A stretch of DNA of 64,000 bases, from positions 682,001 to 746,000 of the forward strand of contig NZ_JTDV01000001.1 in the NCBI RefSeq assembly GCF_000943555.1, written 5' to 3'. The position numbers were made by a program, and so were the translations under genes. This stretch comes from Neotamlana nanhaiensis (GTDB lineage Bacteria > Bacteroidota > Bacteroidia > Flavobacteriales > Flavobacteriaceae). Of the stretch, positions 53,262 to 63,949 are shown piece after piece (positions within the stretch are counted from its first letter, which is position 1; the number at the start of each line of letters is the position of its first letter). The notes beneath the pieces are model-generated. The model was not told the origin of the DNA. It saw nothing but the letters and a program-made list of their open reading frames with translations, and searched no databases.

Positions 53262-56200
53262 TTAAAAGGTTAAGTTAATACCCAATGAAAGCGCTTGTAA
53301 TACTGGTCTTCCACCAGTAGACATGCCTGATCCTGTTTCTGGATCCCATCCTCTCCAATCTGTCCAAGTAGCAAGGTTTTTTCCACTTACAAAAACACTT
53401 AACTCATCAATTGATAAACTTTCAAGCAAAGATTTATCGAAACTATATCGCAAGTTTACGTCTTGTAAACGCACAAAGCTTCTATTTTCATATCTTCCTG
53501 GGTTAAGGCCTCCACCTAAGTAAAGAGCGTTTAAACCATCAGGGTTTTGTGGAGACCACCAATCTGTTCCGCTAATTTTATTTTGATATAATGTATTTGC
53601 ATTCCTAAACAAGGCATTATCATTTCTAGCAATATAACTATCACTTCCACCCTGTATGGCATTGAAGAATAAGCTAAGTGAAAAATTCTTGTACTTAAAA
53701 GTGTTTAACAAAGAGGCTCTAAAATCAGGGTCGCCTTTCCCTAAAAAGGTACGGTCGTCTGCTTGAGTTATTTCTCCATCTCCATTTTGGTCAACAATTT
53801 TGTATTCTCCAGGTCTTATACCACCAACTACATTTTCTTCGCCAATTTGCATAATACCATCGTTTTCATAACCATAAATGGCATTAATTGATTTTCCGAT
53901 GAACAATCCACTTTGAATTAAATCATCTTCTACACCATCTCCATCTTCATCAACACCTGTAAGCTCAAGTATTTCGTTTTTATTTGTTGAGAAGTTTGCG
54001 GTTGCTGTCCAAGTAAAATTATCTGAACGAACAATATCTCCTGTTAATGAAACTTCAACACCAGAGTTTTTAATTTTACCAACGTTTGTTTGAATGTTAC
54101 TAAATCCTGTTAGATAAGGAATTCTTACTGAAAATAATAAATCGTCAGTAATATTTCTGTAAACATCAACAGAGCCTCTCAGTCTACTTGTAAACAATGA
54201 GAAATCTGCACCCACGTTTAAACCTGTAGTTATTTCCCAGCGTAAGTCTGAGTTTTCTAACGAATTTAATTCTTGTCCAAATGCTGTAGTACCACCATCT
54301 CCAAACACATATGCGGCTCTTGTTCCTACTCTCGCAAGCGAAGAATATCTACTAGTTTGGTTACCACTTGTACCATAAGATGCTCTTAGTTTAAAATTAT
54401 TTAACCAATCGGCATTTTCCATAAAGGATTCATTTGAAACAATCCACCCCAATGCTCCTGAAGGGAAATAGGCCGTTTTTTGATTTGCTGCAAATCCAGA
54501 AAACCCATCCCTTCTTATTGTACCGGTTAAGATATAACGATTATCAAACTTGTAGTTAGCTCTTGCCATTTGGTAGTTTAAAGTTTCTGTAAATGCAGAA
54601 GATCCTACCTCTTGAATGGTTCCTAAAGATAAATCATTATAACCTAATGATAATCTATCAAAACCACTAGCGTAAGCATTTGTACTCTCTCCTTTACGCT
54701 CTATAGCACCATACAATAAAGTAGCACTAATATCGTGCTTGCCAAATACCCTGGCGTATTTTAATATGTTGTCAATAGTATAGTCTTTATAGAAACTAAC
54801 ATTTTTACCAGCATCTCCCGTTTCACCAGCACCATATATACTAGAACCATAAGTTTTATCTATCCTATAGTTATTACCGAAGTTTAAACGGTAAGACAAG
54901 CCTTTAATTGGCAACTGTATTTCAGAATATAAATTTGCAAAAAAGTAATCATGTCTTTCATAATCCTGCGTATTAGAACCTAAAAACGGATTTAGCTCTA
55001 CGGTTCCAGAAGGCGTTGGGATTAAATCTCCATTTTCGTCATACGGCACTAACAATGGCGAAGAAATACCTAGTCGGTTTAAACTTGGTTCATCCCCATC
55101 TTGTTTTGTAAAAGAACCAAATGTTTGAATACCAATTTTCCACCAATCTGTGGCATCTGCATCAAGGTTTACACGAATACTTTTACGAGAAAAATTATCA
55201 TTTTTAATAATACCTTCCTGTTCCGTAAGCCCTAATGAAATAAGATAACTTATTTTTTCTGAAGAGCCAGCAGCACTAATTAAGTTCTCTCTAATAAAAC
55301 TGTTTTGCGTGCCTTCTTCCCACCAATCATAATCATTATCATTAAAGCTAAGAGGGTCGTCTGGTGAAGCTAAATTTGGATTGTAATTTACACCTGAATT
55401 ATTACCAAAATACCCTTCGTAATCTGGATTAGGTGTAGTATAATCGGGCGCTAAAAATTCAAAATCATATAACTGCATATTTAAGTAGTCAATATATTCA
55501 TCTCTTTTCATTGGTCTTAAATCGACCGTTGGCTGTAGCGTTGTGTAAGATGAACTTACAGTAATTTTTGCTTTTTGGTTTCTTTTCCCCCCTTTAGTAG
55601 TAATCAAAATTACACCATTAGCCGCTTGAGCTCCATAAACAGCTGTAGAACTTACGTCTTTTAGCACATCTATCGACTCGATATCGTTTGGATTAATAGA
55701 AGACAAAGAACCGTTGTATTGAATCCCGTCTAGAACTATAAGTACATCTTGATTACCATTTAGAGATACTTGCCCTCTAATACTAATTGATGGTGTTGAG
55801 CCGGCACTAGTTACCTGTCCAATATTTAAACCCGGTACTGCACCCTGTAAACTCTGAACAACATTTGCATTGGGAGCTTCTTTAAAGGCTTCAATATTGG
55901 CCCTTGCAACAGCCCCTGTTACATCGGTTCTTTTTTGTGTACCATAACCAACCACTACGACTTCATCTAATTTTGATATATCATTTTGAAGTTGGATGTT
56001 AATGTTTTTTTGGCTCCCTACAGTAATTTCTTTTTTAAGATAACCAATGTAAGTCACAACTAAAACATCAGCAGGTGAAGCATTGATAGAATACAAACCA
56101 TCAAAATCTGTCACTGCTCCTGTTTTGGTTCCTTTTAAAACAATGTTGGCTCCTGGAATTGGAATACCTGCTTCATCTGTAATTTTTCCCGTAATTGTAG

Positions 56201-56300
56201 TCTTTTGTGCAAATAACGAGAAGACACTTAGGCCAAAAAGAATAACAAAAACAAATTTGTCCCTTTTTAACCTTGAAAAACTTTTGGTAGTTTTTTTCAT
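53262..56300 (-). CDS. SusC/RagA TonB-dependent transporter (PUL2)
   Basis: Outer-membrane oligosaccharide importer. Signal peptide (to about 31, FSLFAQ), carboxypeptidase-regulatory-like domain (about 35-115), TonB-box-like DEVVVVGYGTQKR, plug with VLIVLDGIQYNG and SIDVLKDVSSTAVYGAQAANG, and a barrel ending in a terminal Phe. The length of 1012 residues is normal. It is transcribed away from the HTCS gene, from a 338-base shared intergenic region, which makes it the first gene of PUL2. Confidence 0.97.
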   Translation of the reverse strand: MKKTTKSFSRLKRDKFVFVILFGLSVFSLFAQKTTITGKITDEAGIPIPGANIVLKGTKTGAVTDFDGLYSINASPADVLVVTYIGYLKKEITVGSQKNINIQLQNDISKLDEVVVVGYGTQKRTDVTGAVARANIEAFKEAPNANVVQSLQGAVPGLNIGQVTSAGSTPSISIRGQVSLNGNQDVLIVLDGIQYNGSLSSINPNDIESIDVLKDVSSTAVYGAQAANGVILITTKGGKRNQKAKITVSSSYTTLQPTVDLRPMKRDEYIDYLNMQLYDFEFLAPDYTTPNPDYEGYFGNNSGVNYNPNLASPDDPLSFNDNDYDWWEEGTQNSFIRENLISAAGSSEKISYLISLGLTEQEGIIKNDNFSRKSIRVNLDADATDWWKIGIQTFGSFTKQDGDEPSLNRLGISSPLLVPYDENGDLIPTPSGTVELNPFLGSNTQDYERHDYFFANLYSEIQLPIKGLSYRLNFGNNYRIDKTYGSSIYGAGETGDAGKNVSFYKDYTIDNILKYARVFGKHDISATLLYGAIERKGESTNAYASGFDRLSLGYNDLSLGTIQEVGSSAFTETLNYQMARANYKFDNRYILTGTIRRDGFSGFAANQKTAYFPSGALGWIVSNESFMENADWLNNFKLRASYGTSGNQTSRYSSLARVGTRAAYVFGDGGTTAFGQELNSLENSDLRWEITTGLNVGADFSLFTSRLRGSVDVYRNITDDLLFSVRIPYLTGFSNIQTNVGKIKNSGVEVSLTGDIVRSDNFTWTATANFSTNKNEILELTGVDEDGDGVEDDLIQSGLFIGKSINAIYGYENDGIMQIGEENVVGGIRPGEYKIVDQNGDGEITQADDRTFLGKGDPDFRASLLNTFKYKNFSLSLFFNAIQGGSDSYIARNDNALFRNANTLYQNKISGTDWWSPQNPDGLNALYLGGGLNPGRYENRSFVRLQDVNLRYSFDKSLLESLSIDELSVFVSGKNLATWTDWRGWDPETGSGMSTGGRPVLQALSLGINLTF

Positions 56301-56638
56301 GAGTTAATTTAATTTAGATTAGTTAATAATTTACAATTTCGTCTAATCGTTTTTTCTTACTAACTATTTGAGTGGTGCAAAAATCAAATAACAAGAACAA
56401 CGATAGACACGTTAATTGAAGAGGCTAAATTAAATATTCAATATCTTATCATGCAGCAAAAATCAGCCAAAAACAAGTAACAAAATGACTTAATCATGCA
56501 TTCTCATTATTCTTCCAAGAACATTTAATTTGAAATATTAATTTTATACAATTTTAAAAACCAATAATCCAATTAATCCGTAAAAATAGTATTATTGCAC
56601 TCAAACTACTTTTTTGTTAAAATTTAAACATTAGCTAT
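56301..56638. promoter_or_regulatory. Divergent control region of susC and HTCS (PUL2)
   Basis: These 338 AT-rich bases separate two divergent genes and must hold both promoters and probably the HTCS binding site. No exact TAnnTTTG was found. On the plus strand TTAATTTG near 56527 is one base away from it, about 110 bases before the HTCS start. No hairpin terminator or small gene is evident. Confidence 0.6.
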
Positions 56639-59600
56639 ATGTCCTTTAAAAAAGCATATTCTTCATTAATTTTAGTTTTTTTTTATGTCTTGGCAATACA
56701 CGGCCAAACTTCCTCTATTAAACCCATTCAAGACATTCTCAATTTCCATCTTTTAGATGTTAATAATGGATTGTCCAATAACTTTGTAAATGATATTGAA
56801 CAAGATTCTATTGGCTATATATGGGTAGCTACCACTGAAGGCCTGAATCGGTTTGATGGAACAAACTTTGTGCAGTTCAAACAAGATTTTCAAAGCAATG
56901 ACTCAATCCTTTTAAACAACAATGTGTCATCACTAAAAATCGATAATGAAGGCAACTTACTAATAGCTACCGACGATGGAATTAATATATTTAATCCTAA
57001 AAAAGAATCGTTTAGAACATATAAACAGAATGGGGTAACTTTAAAAACTCATGTTAGCTGTATGGCCATTGGCCCAAGAAAAGAAATTATAGTAGGTTCT
57101 GCACGAATAAAATGGGGGTTAACCTTTATTGATGAAAACAACAAGGTTAAATATATAAGTACTCAAAACAAAAATCATTCATCTCTCTCTACTAATTACA
57201 TCTCCAACCTCTTTACGCAAGGCGATTCTATTCTCTGGATAGGCACAAATTATCACGGATTACATAAATATAATTATAAAACCAACAACGTAAAAAAAGT
57301 TGCCCTACACAATAATCCCGACAATACGTTTACCATTGAAACCATATATTCCGATTCAGAAAACAATTTATGGTTTGGCACATCAAAAGGGCTATTTGTT
57401 ATTACTAAAAATGCTGATACGCTAAGTTTAAAAAAATCAATAATTCCAAAAAAAGGTCTTAGTGATAACGAAATTTTGTCTTTTGAAGAAGATAATGAAA
57501 AACGCATGTGGATTGGAACTAGAAACGGAGGGTTAAATATCCTTAAAACCCCTTCATTCCTTTCAAAACAATCTTTGGAAATAGAATGGTTCTTACCAAA
57601 AAATGACGGATCTAGTGTTTACAACAGGACTATTTCTGCAATAAAAAAAGACAATAATGGCAACATGTGGTTAGGCACAAGCACAGGTTTAAATTTTGTG
57701 AATCCAGATGGCGAACCAATAAAACTATTTGTTGAAAACTCTAAAATCGAAGATGGTTTAAACCATAATAGAATTGGAGCCTTATCAGAAAGTAAAGATG
57801 GTAAAATTTGGGTAGGAACCGATGGAAAAGGATTAAGTGTATTTAACCCAAAAACTGGCAAATTTAAGCACGTAGCCAATAGTGATAAAAGTGAATTGAG
57901 CAACAATTATATCATCTCATTATATGATGACCAAAAAGAAAATTTATGGATTGGAACCTATAAAGGCGGCCTAAACAAATTTAATACTAAAACGGGTTAT
58001 TTTGAACATTACCTACAAGGTTCATCAAGGGATGGTTCAGATGTGAGGAAAATATTTGAAGACAATCAAGGTCATATTTGGGTTGGAACCAACCGAGGAG
58101 GCCTTTATAAATATAATCCAATTAATAATAACTTTGAATATATTGAAACTCTCGGAAAAATTGATATAAGAGACATAAAAAACGATTCTCTTGGCAATTT
58201 ATGGCTAGCCTCATATGGTGATGGTATCATTAAATACAACTACAAAAAAAATATTGCAAAGTACTATACCTCTAACAATACCAAAGGAGTAATTACAGAC
58301 ATTATTTTTAGCATTCAGCCTTTAAAAAATGGAGACATACTCGCAGGCCCACGTTATGGAGGTTTAATAAGACTAAACCCAAGCACGAACAAAATTCAAA
58401 ATTTTACTGAAAATGATGGATTAAGCAATAATACGATAATGAGTATTGTTATGGGTACCGATACTGAAGCCTGGTTATCTACGGCCAAAGGCATTAGCTA
58501 TTACAATACCGAAACCAATAATATTATTAATCTAAACCCTTTAAATAATATACAAAAAAGTGATTTTAACATTGGAGCTGCTTTAAAAAGCAAAGAGGGT
58601 CTTATGTATTTTGGAGGCAATAGTGGATTTAATGTGTTTAACCCAAAAGACATTTTCAACAAAAATGAAAGTACTGAGTCAATCCTTTTTCAAAATCTCT
58701 ATATTTCCAACAAAAAAGTCACAGTAAAACCAGAAACAGATAAAGCTATTTTAAAGAATGCCATAACTTATCAAGACCACCTTTCATTAAAACATGATCA
58801 AAATTCGTTCTCTATAGATTTTGCTGTACTTAATTATCCGTTTGCTAAAAACATCAATTATTCATATATCCTTGAAAATTATCACAAAAACTGGATAAGC
58901 ACCAAAGGAGCCAGTGTAGCTAACTTAAGTAATATCCCTCCGGGCAACTACAACCTTAAAGTAAAAGCCGTATTAGGTTCAGGAAAAGAAATCATTAATC
59001 AAATAGGTATAAACATACCCCCTCCTTTTTGGAGAACTTCAACTGCCTACACACTTTATACACTTTTAATTTTAGCATTATTATATATAGGGCTTAAATA
59101 TTATTCGGAGCATTTAAAATTAAAGAACTCTCTTTTATTTGAAAAAAAACAAAGACAATTAGAGCAAGACCTAAACGAAGAAAGAATACGTTTTTTTACA
59201 AGTTTTTCACACGAACTAAGAACACCTCTTACATTAATTCTTGGTCCTGTAAACGACATGTTAACAAAAATTTCTAGCCCTGAACATACCAAAACATTAA
59301 GTTTGATTAAAAAGAATGCCTCTACTTTATATAGCACTATCAATAAATTGTTAGAGTTTAGAAAATCTCAAGTAGGTTTAAGCGATTTAATGATAAGCAA
59401 AAACGATATAGCTAATGTTTTAAAACAATTAGTAAACAATTATCGTTCCTTAGCCAAAAAGAAAGGAATAACTTTAAATCTAAACTTAGAAACCAAAAGT
59501 TTAGAAGCATGGTTTGATTTAGAAAAAGTTCAAATTATTATAAGTAATTTACTTTCAAATGCCATCAAATATTGTGATAAAGGCTCAATAATCAACGTAT

Positions 59601-60748
59601 ATCTCAGGAATGACCAAAAATATTTTAACGTTGTAGTTGAAGATACAGGAATGGGAATTCACCAAAATGATATTGACTACATTTTTGACTGGTATTACCA
59701 AACCAAGTCTCAACATAGAAAAAAAGGAACAGGTATAGGGCTTGCATTATCAAAAAATTTCGCCGAATTACACGAAGGCAAAATAACCCTAAACAGTAAA
59801 CTCAACCAAGGCACAACCTTCACTTTAGCCATACCGTACAACAAATCTTCCTATTCTAAAGAAATTATCAACGATCAAGATTCGATAATTGAAAACGATA
59901 ACGCTTTGAACGAGTTAAACGTATGGGACGAAACTTTGACCAAAGCAAATGAATTAAAGAATAGGAATATAAATCTAAACAAAGAAGACAGGCTATTTTT
60001 ATTATTAATTGATGACAACCCTGACGTTCTCGATTATTTAGAAGGGGTATTAAAAAACAATTATGACCTTATTTTTGCAGAAAATGGGCAAGAAGGAATA
60101 GATAAAGCCATAAAGTATGTGCCAGATTTGATAATTTCTGACGTTATGATGCCCCAAAAAAGTGGCATTGATTTATGTGGAGTATTAAAAAAAGAAACTA
60201 CTACAACGCACATACCAATAATCCTATTAACTGCAAAAACAAACGCAGAAAGCATTAAAGAAGGCTATGAAACTGGAGCTGATGATTATATAATCAAACC
60301 CTTTAATAGCGACATACTTTTTGTAAGGATTAAAAACTTAATTGAAGGAAGAAATTTATTAAGAAAATATTTTTTAGGACAAGACAAACAACCTAGCGAC
60401 CTATCATTAGAACAATCAAAGTTATTTGAGAAAGAAAAGGACTTCCTAAGAGAGCTCGAACTCGCCATTTTAAATCACTTAAAAAAAGGGGGTGCTAATG
60501 TTAATGAAATAACAAAAGCAATGGGTATGAGCAGAACTCCTTTATTTAGAAAAATAAAAGCAATCACAGGAAAAAACATAAATGAATACATTACCATGGT
60601 AAAGCTTAAAAAAGCGGCATCATTGATTAAAAACGAAGGATACTCAATTTCCCAAGCTGCTTTTGAGGTAGGCTACAAAAGCCCTACCTATTTTAGAAAA
60701 TTATTTAAGAAACAATTTGGAGTTTTACCATCAGAGTACAAACAATAA
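56639..60748 (+). CDS. Hybrid two-component system regulator (PUL2)
   Basis: Membrane sensor-regulator with the same order and almost the same length (1369) as the PUL1 HTCS. It has a signal peptide, two Reg_prop propellers with WVGT/WIGT repeats (about 30-690), a Y_Y_Y domain, a membrane segment (about 797-823), HisKA with the phospho-acceptor His near 857 in SFSHELRTP, and HATPase with GTGIGLALSKN. A receiver follows with Asp near 1167 in ISDVMMPQKSG, then an AraC-type helix-turn-helix (GMSRTPLFRKIK, FEVGYKSPTYFRKLF). It is divergent from susC, the usual place for the PUL activator. Many blocks are shared with the PUL1 protein, including the propeller, so the two probably sense related ligands. 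Confidence 0.96.
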   Translation: MSFKKAYSSLILVFFYVLAIHGQTSSIKPIQDILNFHLLDVNNGLSNNFVNDIEQDSIGYIWVATTEGLNRFDGTNFVQFKQDFQSNDSILLNNNVSSLKIDNEGNLLIATDDGINIFNPKKESFRTYKQNGVTLKTHVSCMAIGPRKEIIVGSARIKWGLTFIDENNKVKYISTQNKNHSSLSTNYISNLFTQGDSILWIGTNYHGLHKYNYKTNNVKKVALHNNPDNTFTIETIYSDSENNLWFGTSKGLFVITKNADTLSLKKSIIPKKGLSDNEILSFEEDNEKRMWIGTRNGGLNILKTPSFLSKQSLEIEWFLPKNDGSSVYNRTISAIKKDNNGNMWLGTSTGLNFVNPDGEPIKLFVENSKIEDGLNHNRIGALSESKDGKIWVGTDGKGLSVFNPKTGKFKHVANSDKSELSNNYIISLYDDQKENLWIGTYKGGLNKFNTKTGYFEHYLQGSSRDGSDVRKIFEDNQGHIWVGTNRGGLYKYNPINNNFEYIETLGKIDIRDIKNDSLGNLWLASYGDGIIKYNYKKNIAKYYTSNNTKGVITDIIFSIQPLKNGDILAGPRYGGLIRLNPSTNKIQNFTENDGLSNNTIMSIVMGTDTEAWLSTAKGISYYNTETNNIINLNPLNNIQKSDFNIGAALKSKEGLMYFGGNSGFNVFNPKDIFNKNESTESILFQNLYISNKKVTVKPETDKAILKNAITYQDHLSLKHDQNSFSIDFAVLNYPFAKNINYSYILENYHKNWISTKGASVANLSNIPPGNYNLKVKAVLGSGKEIINQIGINIPPPFWRTSTAYTLYTLLILALLYIGLKYYSEHLKLKNSLLFEKKQRQLEQDLNEERIRFFTSFSHELRTPLTLILGPVNDMLTKISSPEHTKTLSLIKKNASTLYSTINKLLEFRKSQVGLSDLMISKNDIANVLKQLVNNYRSLAKKKGITLNLNLETKSLEAWFDLEKVQIIISNLLSNAIKYCDKGSIINVYLRNDQKYFNVVVEDTGMGIHQNDIDYIFDWYYQTKSQHRKKGTGIGLALSKNFAELHEGKITLNSKLNQGTTFTLAIPYNKSSYSKEIINDQDSIIENDNALNELNVWDETLTKANELKNRNINLNKEDRLFLLLIDDNPDVLDYLEGVLKNNYDLIFAENGQEGIDKAIKYVPDLIISDVMMPQKSGIDLCGVLKKETTTTHIPIILLTAKTNAESIKEGYETGADDYIIKPFNSDILFVRIKNLIEGRNLLRKYFLGQDKQPSDLSLEQSKLFEKEKDFLRELELAILNHLKKGGANVNEITKAMGMSRTPLFRKIKAITGKNINEYITMVKLKKAASLIKNEGYSISQAAFEVGYKSPTYFRKLFKKQFGVLPSEYKQ

Positions 60749-61054
60749 TATGTAAAACCATTTGGCACATAAATAAAATGGATACGACGTAAGTTCCTTT
60801 TTATGCTTACAAATTTAAAATTTGCCTTCAATTAGCTAATTGTTATGCTACATTTCAAATCGCGTTTCGCATGGTTGGTTGAGAGAGCGTAAAATTTTAG
60901 TAGCAAAAAATTAGTTGGCTACTGCATGTTAACTATCCAAAATATCTTTCAACTAGATCAACATGTGATTATTCAACATTTTCCTTGCTACATCTTTTAA
61001 ACAAATACTATAACGGTCGTAAGAACTTAAAATATTTGCAGTTTGTACCTTCAG
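60749..61054. other. 306-base non-coding gap with short palindromes
   Basis: This gap between the converging HTCS and second GH115 genes holds two exact inverted repeats: CAAATTTAAAATTTG at 60810-60824 and CAATTAGCTAATTG at 60829-60842. A locally G-richer stretch (about 60858-60945) is unlike the surrounding AT-rich spacers. No gene is visible. The palindromes may act as terminators, although no good T-run follows. Confidence 0.5.
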
Positions 61055-63949
61055 TTATTTAGCAGCAACTTTAGTCTCGGCAGGAATTCTATAGGGTGTT
61101 TTTTCTTCACCCATAGTGTCCAAAACAAAATAATCCAATAAAAACCCGGCATCCAGCATATAAATTTTCAAGGTTTGCTTACCTTTTGAATCTACGGAAA
61201 CCTTTAACTGTTTTTTTGCTGTATTGCTGAGCACGTTTTGTTTCCAAGTGCTACTTCGTCCTTCGGTTTTAAAATCGATAATTTCAATAGGGTTGTCATT
61301 CCACTGAACCCCAACTCTAACCTGTCCGCTAGTTGTTAAAGGGTGCGTAGGAATGGCCACTAAAGTCAACCAAGCAACGTCGGTAATCGTTTCAGCAAAT
61401 AGCTCGTACTCTAAAACGGCTGCATCATCAAAATTTGAAATGGAACCGCTTTGGAACGGAGCGGCCTGCATTACCGATTGGGTATGCCCAAGACCTTTTA
61501 TGGGTTGCCAATTGGAATTTTCTTTTGAAATGTTTTTTGTAAAACCATTGGCATAGCCAATAATTCGTCCGTGTTTCTCCACCAAACTATTTTCAGAAGT
61601 GTTTTCAAAGGCAGTGGAGATATTGATTTGAATGTCTCTTTTAAAAACATTAGATTCCACGGATATCGTTTCAGAATGTGGTTTTCCTGCCTCTTGCCAA
61701 GCATCCCAATTCACTGAAAACGAGATGCGCTCTTCTAAATTTTCATCATCCAATTTACCTGAAGCGTTTTCTACGTTTATCCATTTTGGAAGCTTACTAA
61801 ATTGCCATGAGGCTTTTTCTGCTGATTTTAAATAAACATCTACAAAATATGAAGCCGAATCGTTTGCATAAAACGTAGGCAAACGAAGCTGGCCGTTATC
61901 GAGCTTTAAAGTATCTTCCACAGTGATGCCTATGGGTTCTTCTGAATTTGCAACCGAAATATTGATTTCCGGAATATCGTAAACCGGCAGATTTCGGGGT
62001 TTCATATCCATCATACCTTTCCACTTTCCGTTGGATAGACTGTTGTACTTTTCCGTTAACGACACGATATTTTCGTAGGCTTGGTGTGATAGCATTTTAT
62101 ATTGCAATGCACTTTTTCTACCCTGTTCTGCGTATGCCATGGCCTTATCTCTATACAAAAACTTTTTGTTCATATTCGAGGCCGCTTCAACAGGGTAACT
62201 TACCAATTGCACAAAAGGACTTTTTAGGTTTTCAGGCAATTGTGCCTCTATATCTTTAACCGCCTTTTCTAAGTTATTATAATCCGCAACGCGTTGCTCG
62301 ATTTCATCACCGTTCGAAAATGGACTATAGTCTGTATTGTAAATAAGTGTTGTGGGTTCGGTTTGACTCCAGCCCATAAACTCGGGCTTGCGTCCGAATG
62401 CCAGTTGATAATAATCTTCCTTAATTTGTGCAATGGATTTGCCATGGTCTTCACCAAAAATATTCTTAAAAAACTCTTCTTGATGCGTTTTTATATATTC
62501 CGAATTTTCAAATTTTGAGGCATCATAGGCCATATCCAAAAATAATTGGGTGTTAAATTCGGCGGGTTTTATGTCCCCCACATTCAATATCCAAATGGTT
62601 TTGTTGTTCAGTTGGTACGCTTTAATCATTTCTTCCCAAATCAAATACGGACTTGTAGTGCTTAACCACAGATAATCGTGCGGCCTGCCCCAATAAGAAG
62701 CGTGATAATAAACGCCACCTCCGCCTGGGCGTTTCTGTTCTTCGGTGTTATTTAACGCTCTGATGTAACCGTAATTATCGTCGGTCCAAACCAGAGTGAT
62801 ATCCTCGGGCACTTCCAGTCCGTTTTTATAAAAGTAGAGCACTTCCTTATAAACGGTAAAGGCTTGGGGCACCTCTTCTACCTTAGTGTTAACATGGGTT
62901 TTTATCAAGTTTCTTTGGGCGCTCAAAATACCTTCGAGCAAATCAACTGCTTCATCTTTACTATTTATGCCCTCCATTCCGCTATCGTGAACACCGCGCA
63001 TACCCACAGTATAAATCGCATCAATATCTTTGGCTTCTTTTACGCGCTCTTCCCAATAATTTAAAACGGTAGCTTGGTTTGTTTTATAGTTGAACGCTCC
63101 GTGTTCGGTCTTGCTCCATTCGTCAACATTGTTTCGCAACATAGGCTCGGCATGTGATGTGCCTACTATAATGTCATAACGTTTTGCTGCTTGGGCATTT
63201 CCGGGATAATGGAAAAAAGCTTTGGTACTGGGGTGCATGGCTGGCCAAATGGTATTGGCGTTAAGGCGCAACAACAATTCGAATATTTTTGAATAGGTTT
63301 TTGGACCAATGTCATTGGTTTCTGGTTCGAATGTTTTGGCGGCCCATGGTTGCAGTCCCCAATCTTCATCGTTTAAAAAGATGCCCCGGTATTTTACCGA
63401 TGGCGATTTACTGAAAACATCGGGTTGATTCAAAACCAGCTCCTCACTTTTTTTAACGGGAACATCAGCCCACCAGTACCAAGGATTTACACCCATTTTT
63501 TTTGAAATGTTGAACACCCCGTAAGCTGTACCTCTGGGATTGGTTCCGGCAATAATGAAGGCTTTTTCAATTTTTCCATTGGGATTTGCTACGGTTTGGT
63601 AAGTATAGCTTTCCCATTGGTTTTTAAAATCTTCGGAAATTTGGCTATTCTTTAAAAATGTATTGACAAGCTTGGATTGGATTTCACCAATAACAATAAC
63701 GTTGCCGTTAACTTCATCGATACTGTTAACTACTTTAGGCCTATAGTTAGTGACCATAAAAATATCCTTGGCGAGCAGATTTGCGGCAATAGAATCTAAA
63801 TCACTGCCTTTTTCATCATATAATATGGTGGCTTGGTGCTCTGGGGTAATAATCTCAAAATTGTTTTCCGTTAACACTTTAGCACAGGACTGAAATAGCA
63901 AGAATACAGCTAGTGCCTTTAAGTTAATAATCGGGTATTTTCTTTTCAC
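61055..63949 (-). CDS. GH115 alpha-glucuronidase lipoprotein (second copy)
   Basis: Second family 115 enzyme with the same landmarks as 48627-51515 (WYWWADVPV, KYRGIFLNDEDWGLQPWA, TVGMRGVHDSGM, WTDDNYGYIRAL, GVYYHASYWGRPHDYLWL), 964 residues. The N-terminus is an SPII signal with Cys22 (LFQSCAKV), whereas the first copy has a soluble-type signal. The C-terminal domains are clearly diverged. Base usage looks richer in G and C than in neighbouring genes, hinting at a different origin. It converges on the HTCS gene and is not part of the susC operon. Only 51 bases of its upstream region are in the window, so its own operon may extend beyond it. Confidence 0.93.
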   Translation of the reverse strand: MKRKYPIINLKALAVFLLFQSCAKVLTENNFEIITPEHQATILYDEKGSDLDSIAANLLAKDIFMVTNYRPKVVNSIDEVNGNVIVIGEIQSKLVNTFLKNSQISEDFKNQWESYTYQTVANPNGKIEKAFIIAGTNPRGTAYGVFNISKKMGVNPWYWWADVPVKKSEELVLNQPDVFSKSPSVKYRGIFLNDEDWGLQPWAAKTFEPETNDIGPKTYSKIFELLLRLNANTIWPAMHPSTKAFFHYPGNAQAAKRYDIIVGTSHAEPMLRNNVDEWSKTEHGAFNYKTNQATVLNYWEERVKEAKDIDAIYTVGMRGVHDSGMEGINSKDEAVDLLEGILSAQRNLIKTHVNTKVEEVPQAFTVYKEVLYFYKNGLEVPEDITLVWTDDNYGYIRALNNTEEQKRPGGGGVYYHASYWGRPHDYLWLSTTSPYLIWEEMIKAYQLNNKTIWILNVGDIKPAEFNTQLFLDMAYDASKFENSEYIKTHQEEFFKNIFGEDHGKSIAQIKEDYYQLAFGRKPEFMGWSQTEPTTLIYNTDYSPFSNGDEIEQRVADYNNLEKAVKDIEAQLPENLKSPFVQLVSYPVEAASNMNKKFLYRDKAMAYAEQGRKSALQYKMLSHQAYENIVSLTEKYNSLSNGKWKGMMDMKPRNLPVYDIPEINISVANSEEPIGITVEDTLKLDNGQLRLPTFYANDSASYFVDVYLKSAEKASWQFSKLPKWINVENASGKLDDENLEERISFSVNWDAWQEAGKPHSETISVESNVFKRDIQINISTAFENTSENSLVEKHGRIIGYANGFTKNISKENSNWQPIKGLGHTQSVMQAAPFQSGSISNFDDAAVLEYELFAETITDVAWLTLVAIPTHPLTTSGQVRVGVQWNDNPIEIIDFKTEGRSSTWKQNVLSNTAKKQLKVSVDSKGKQTLKIYMLDAGFLLDYFVLDTMGEEKTPYRIPAETKVAAK

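Noticed and set aside
60749-61054. Integron attC-like site or insertion-sequence end
   Set aside because: Short palindromes and a G-richer segment are present, but I could not find paired core sites of the attC type, a target duplication or a transposase fragment.
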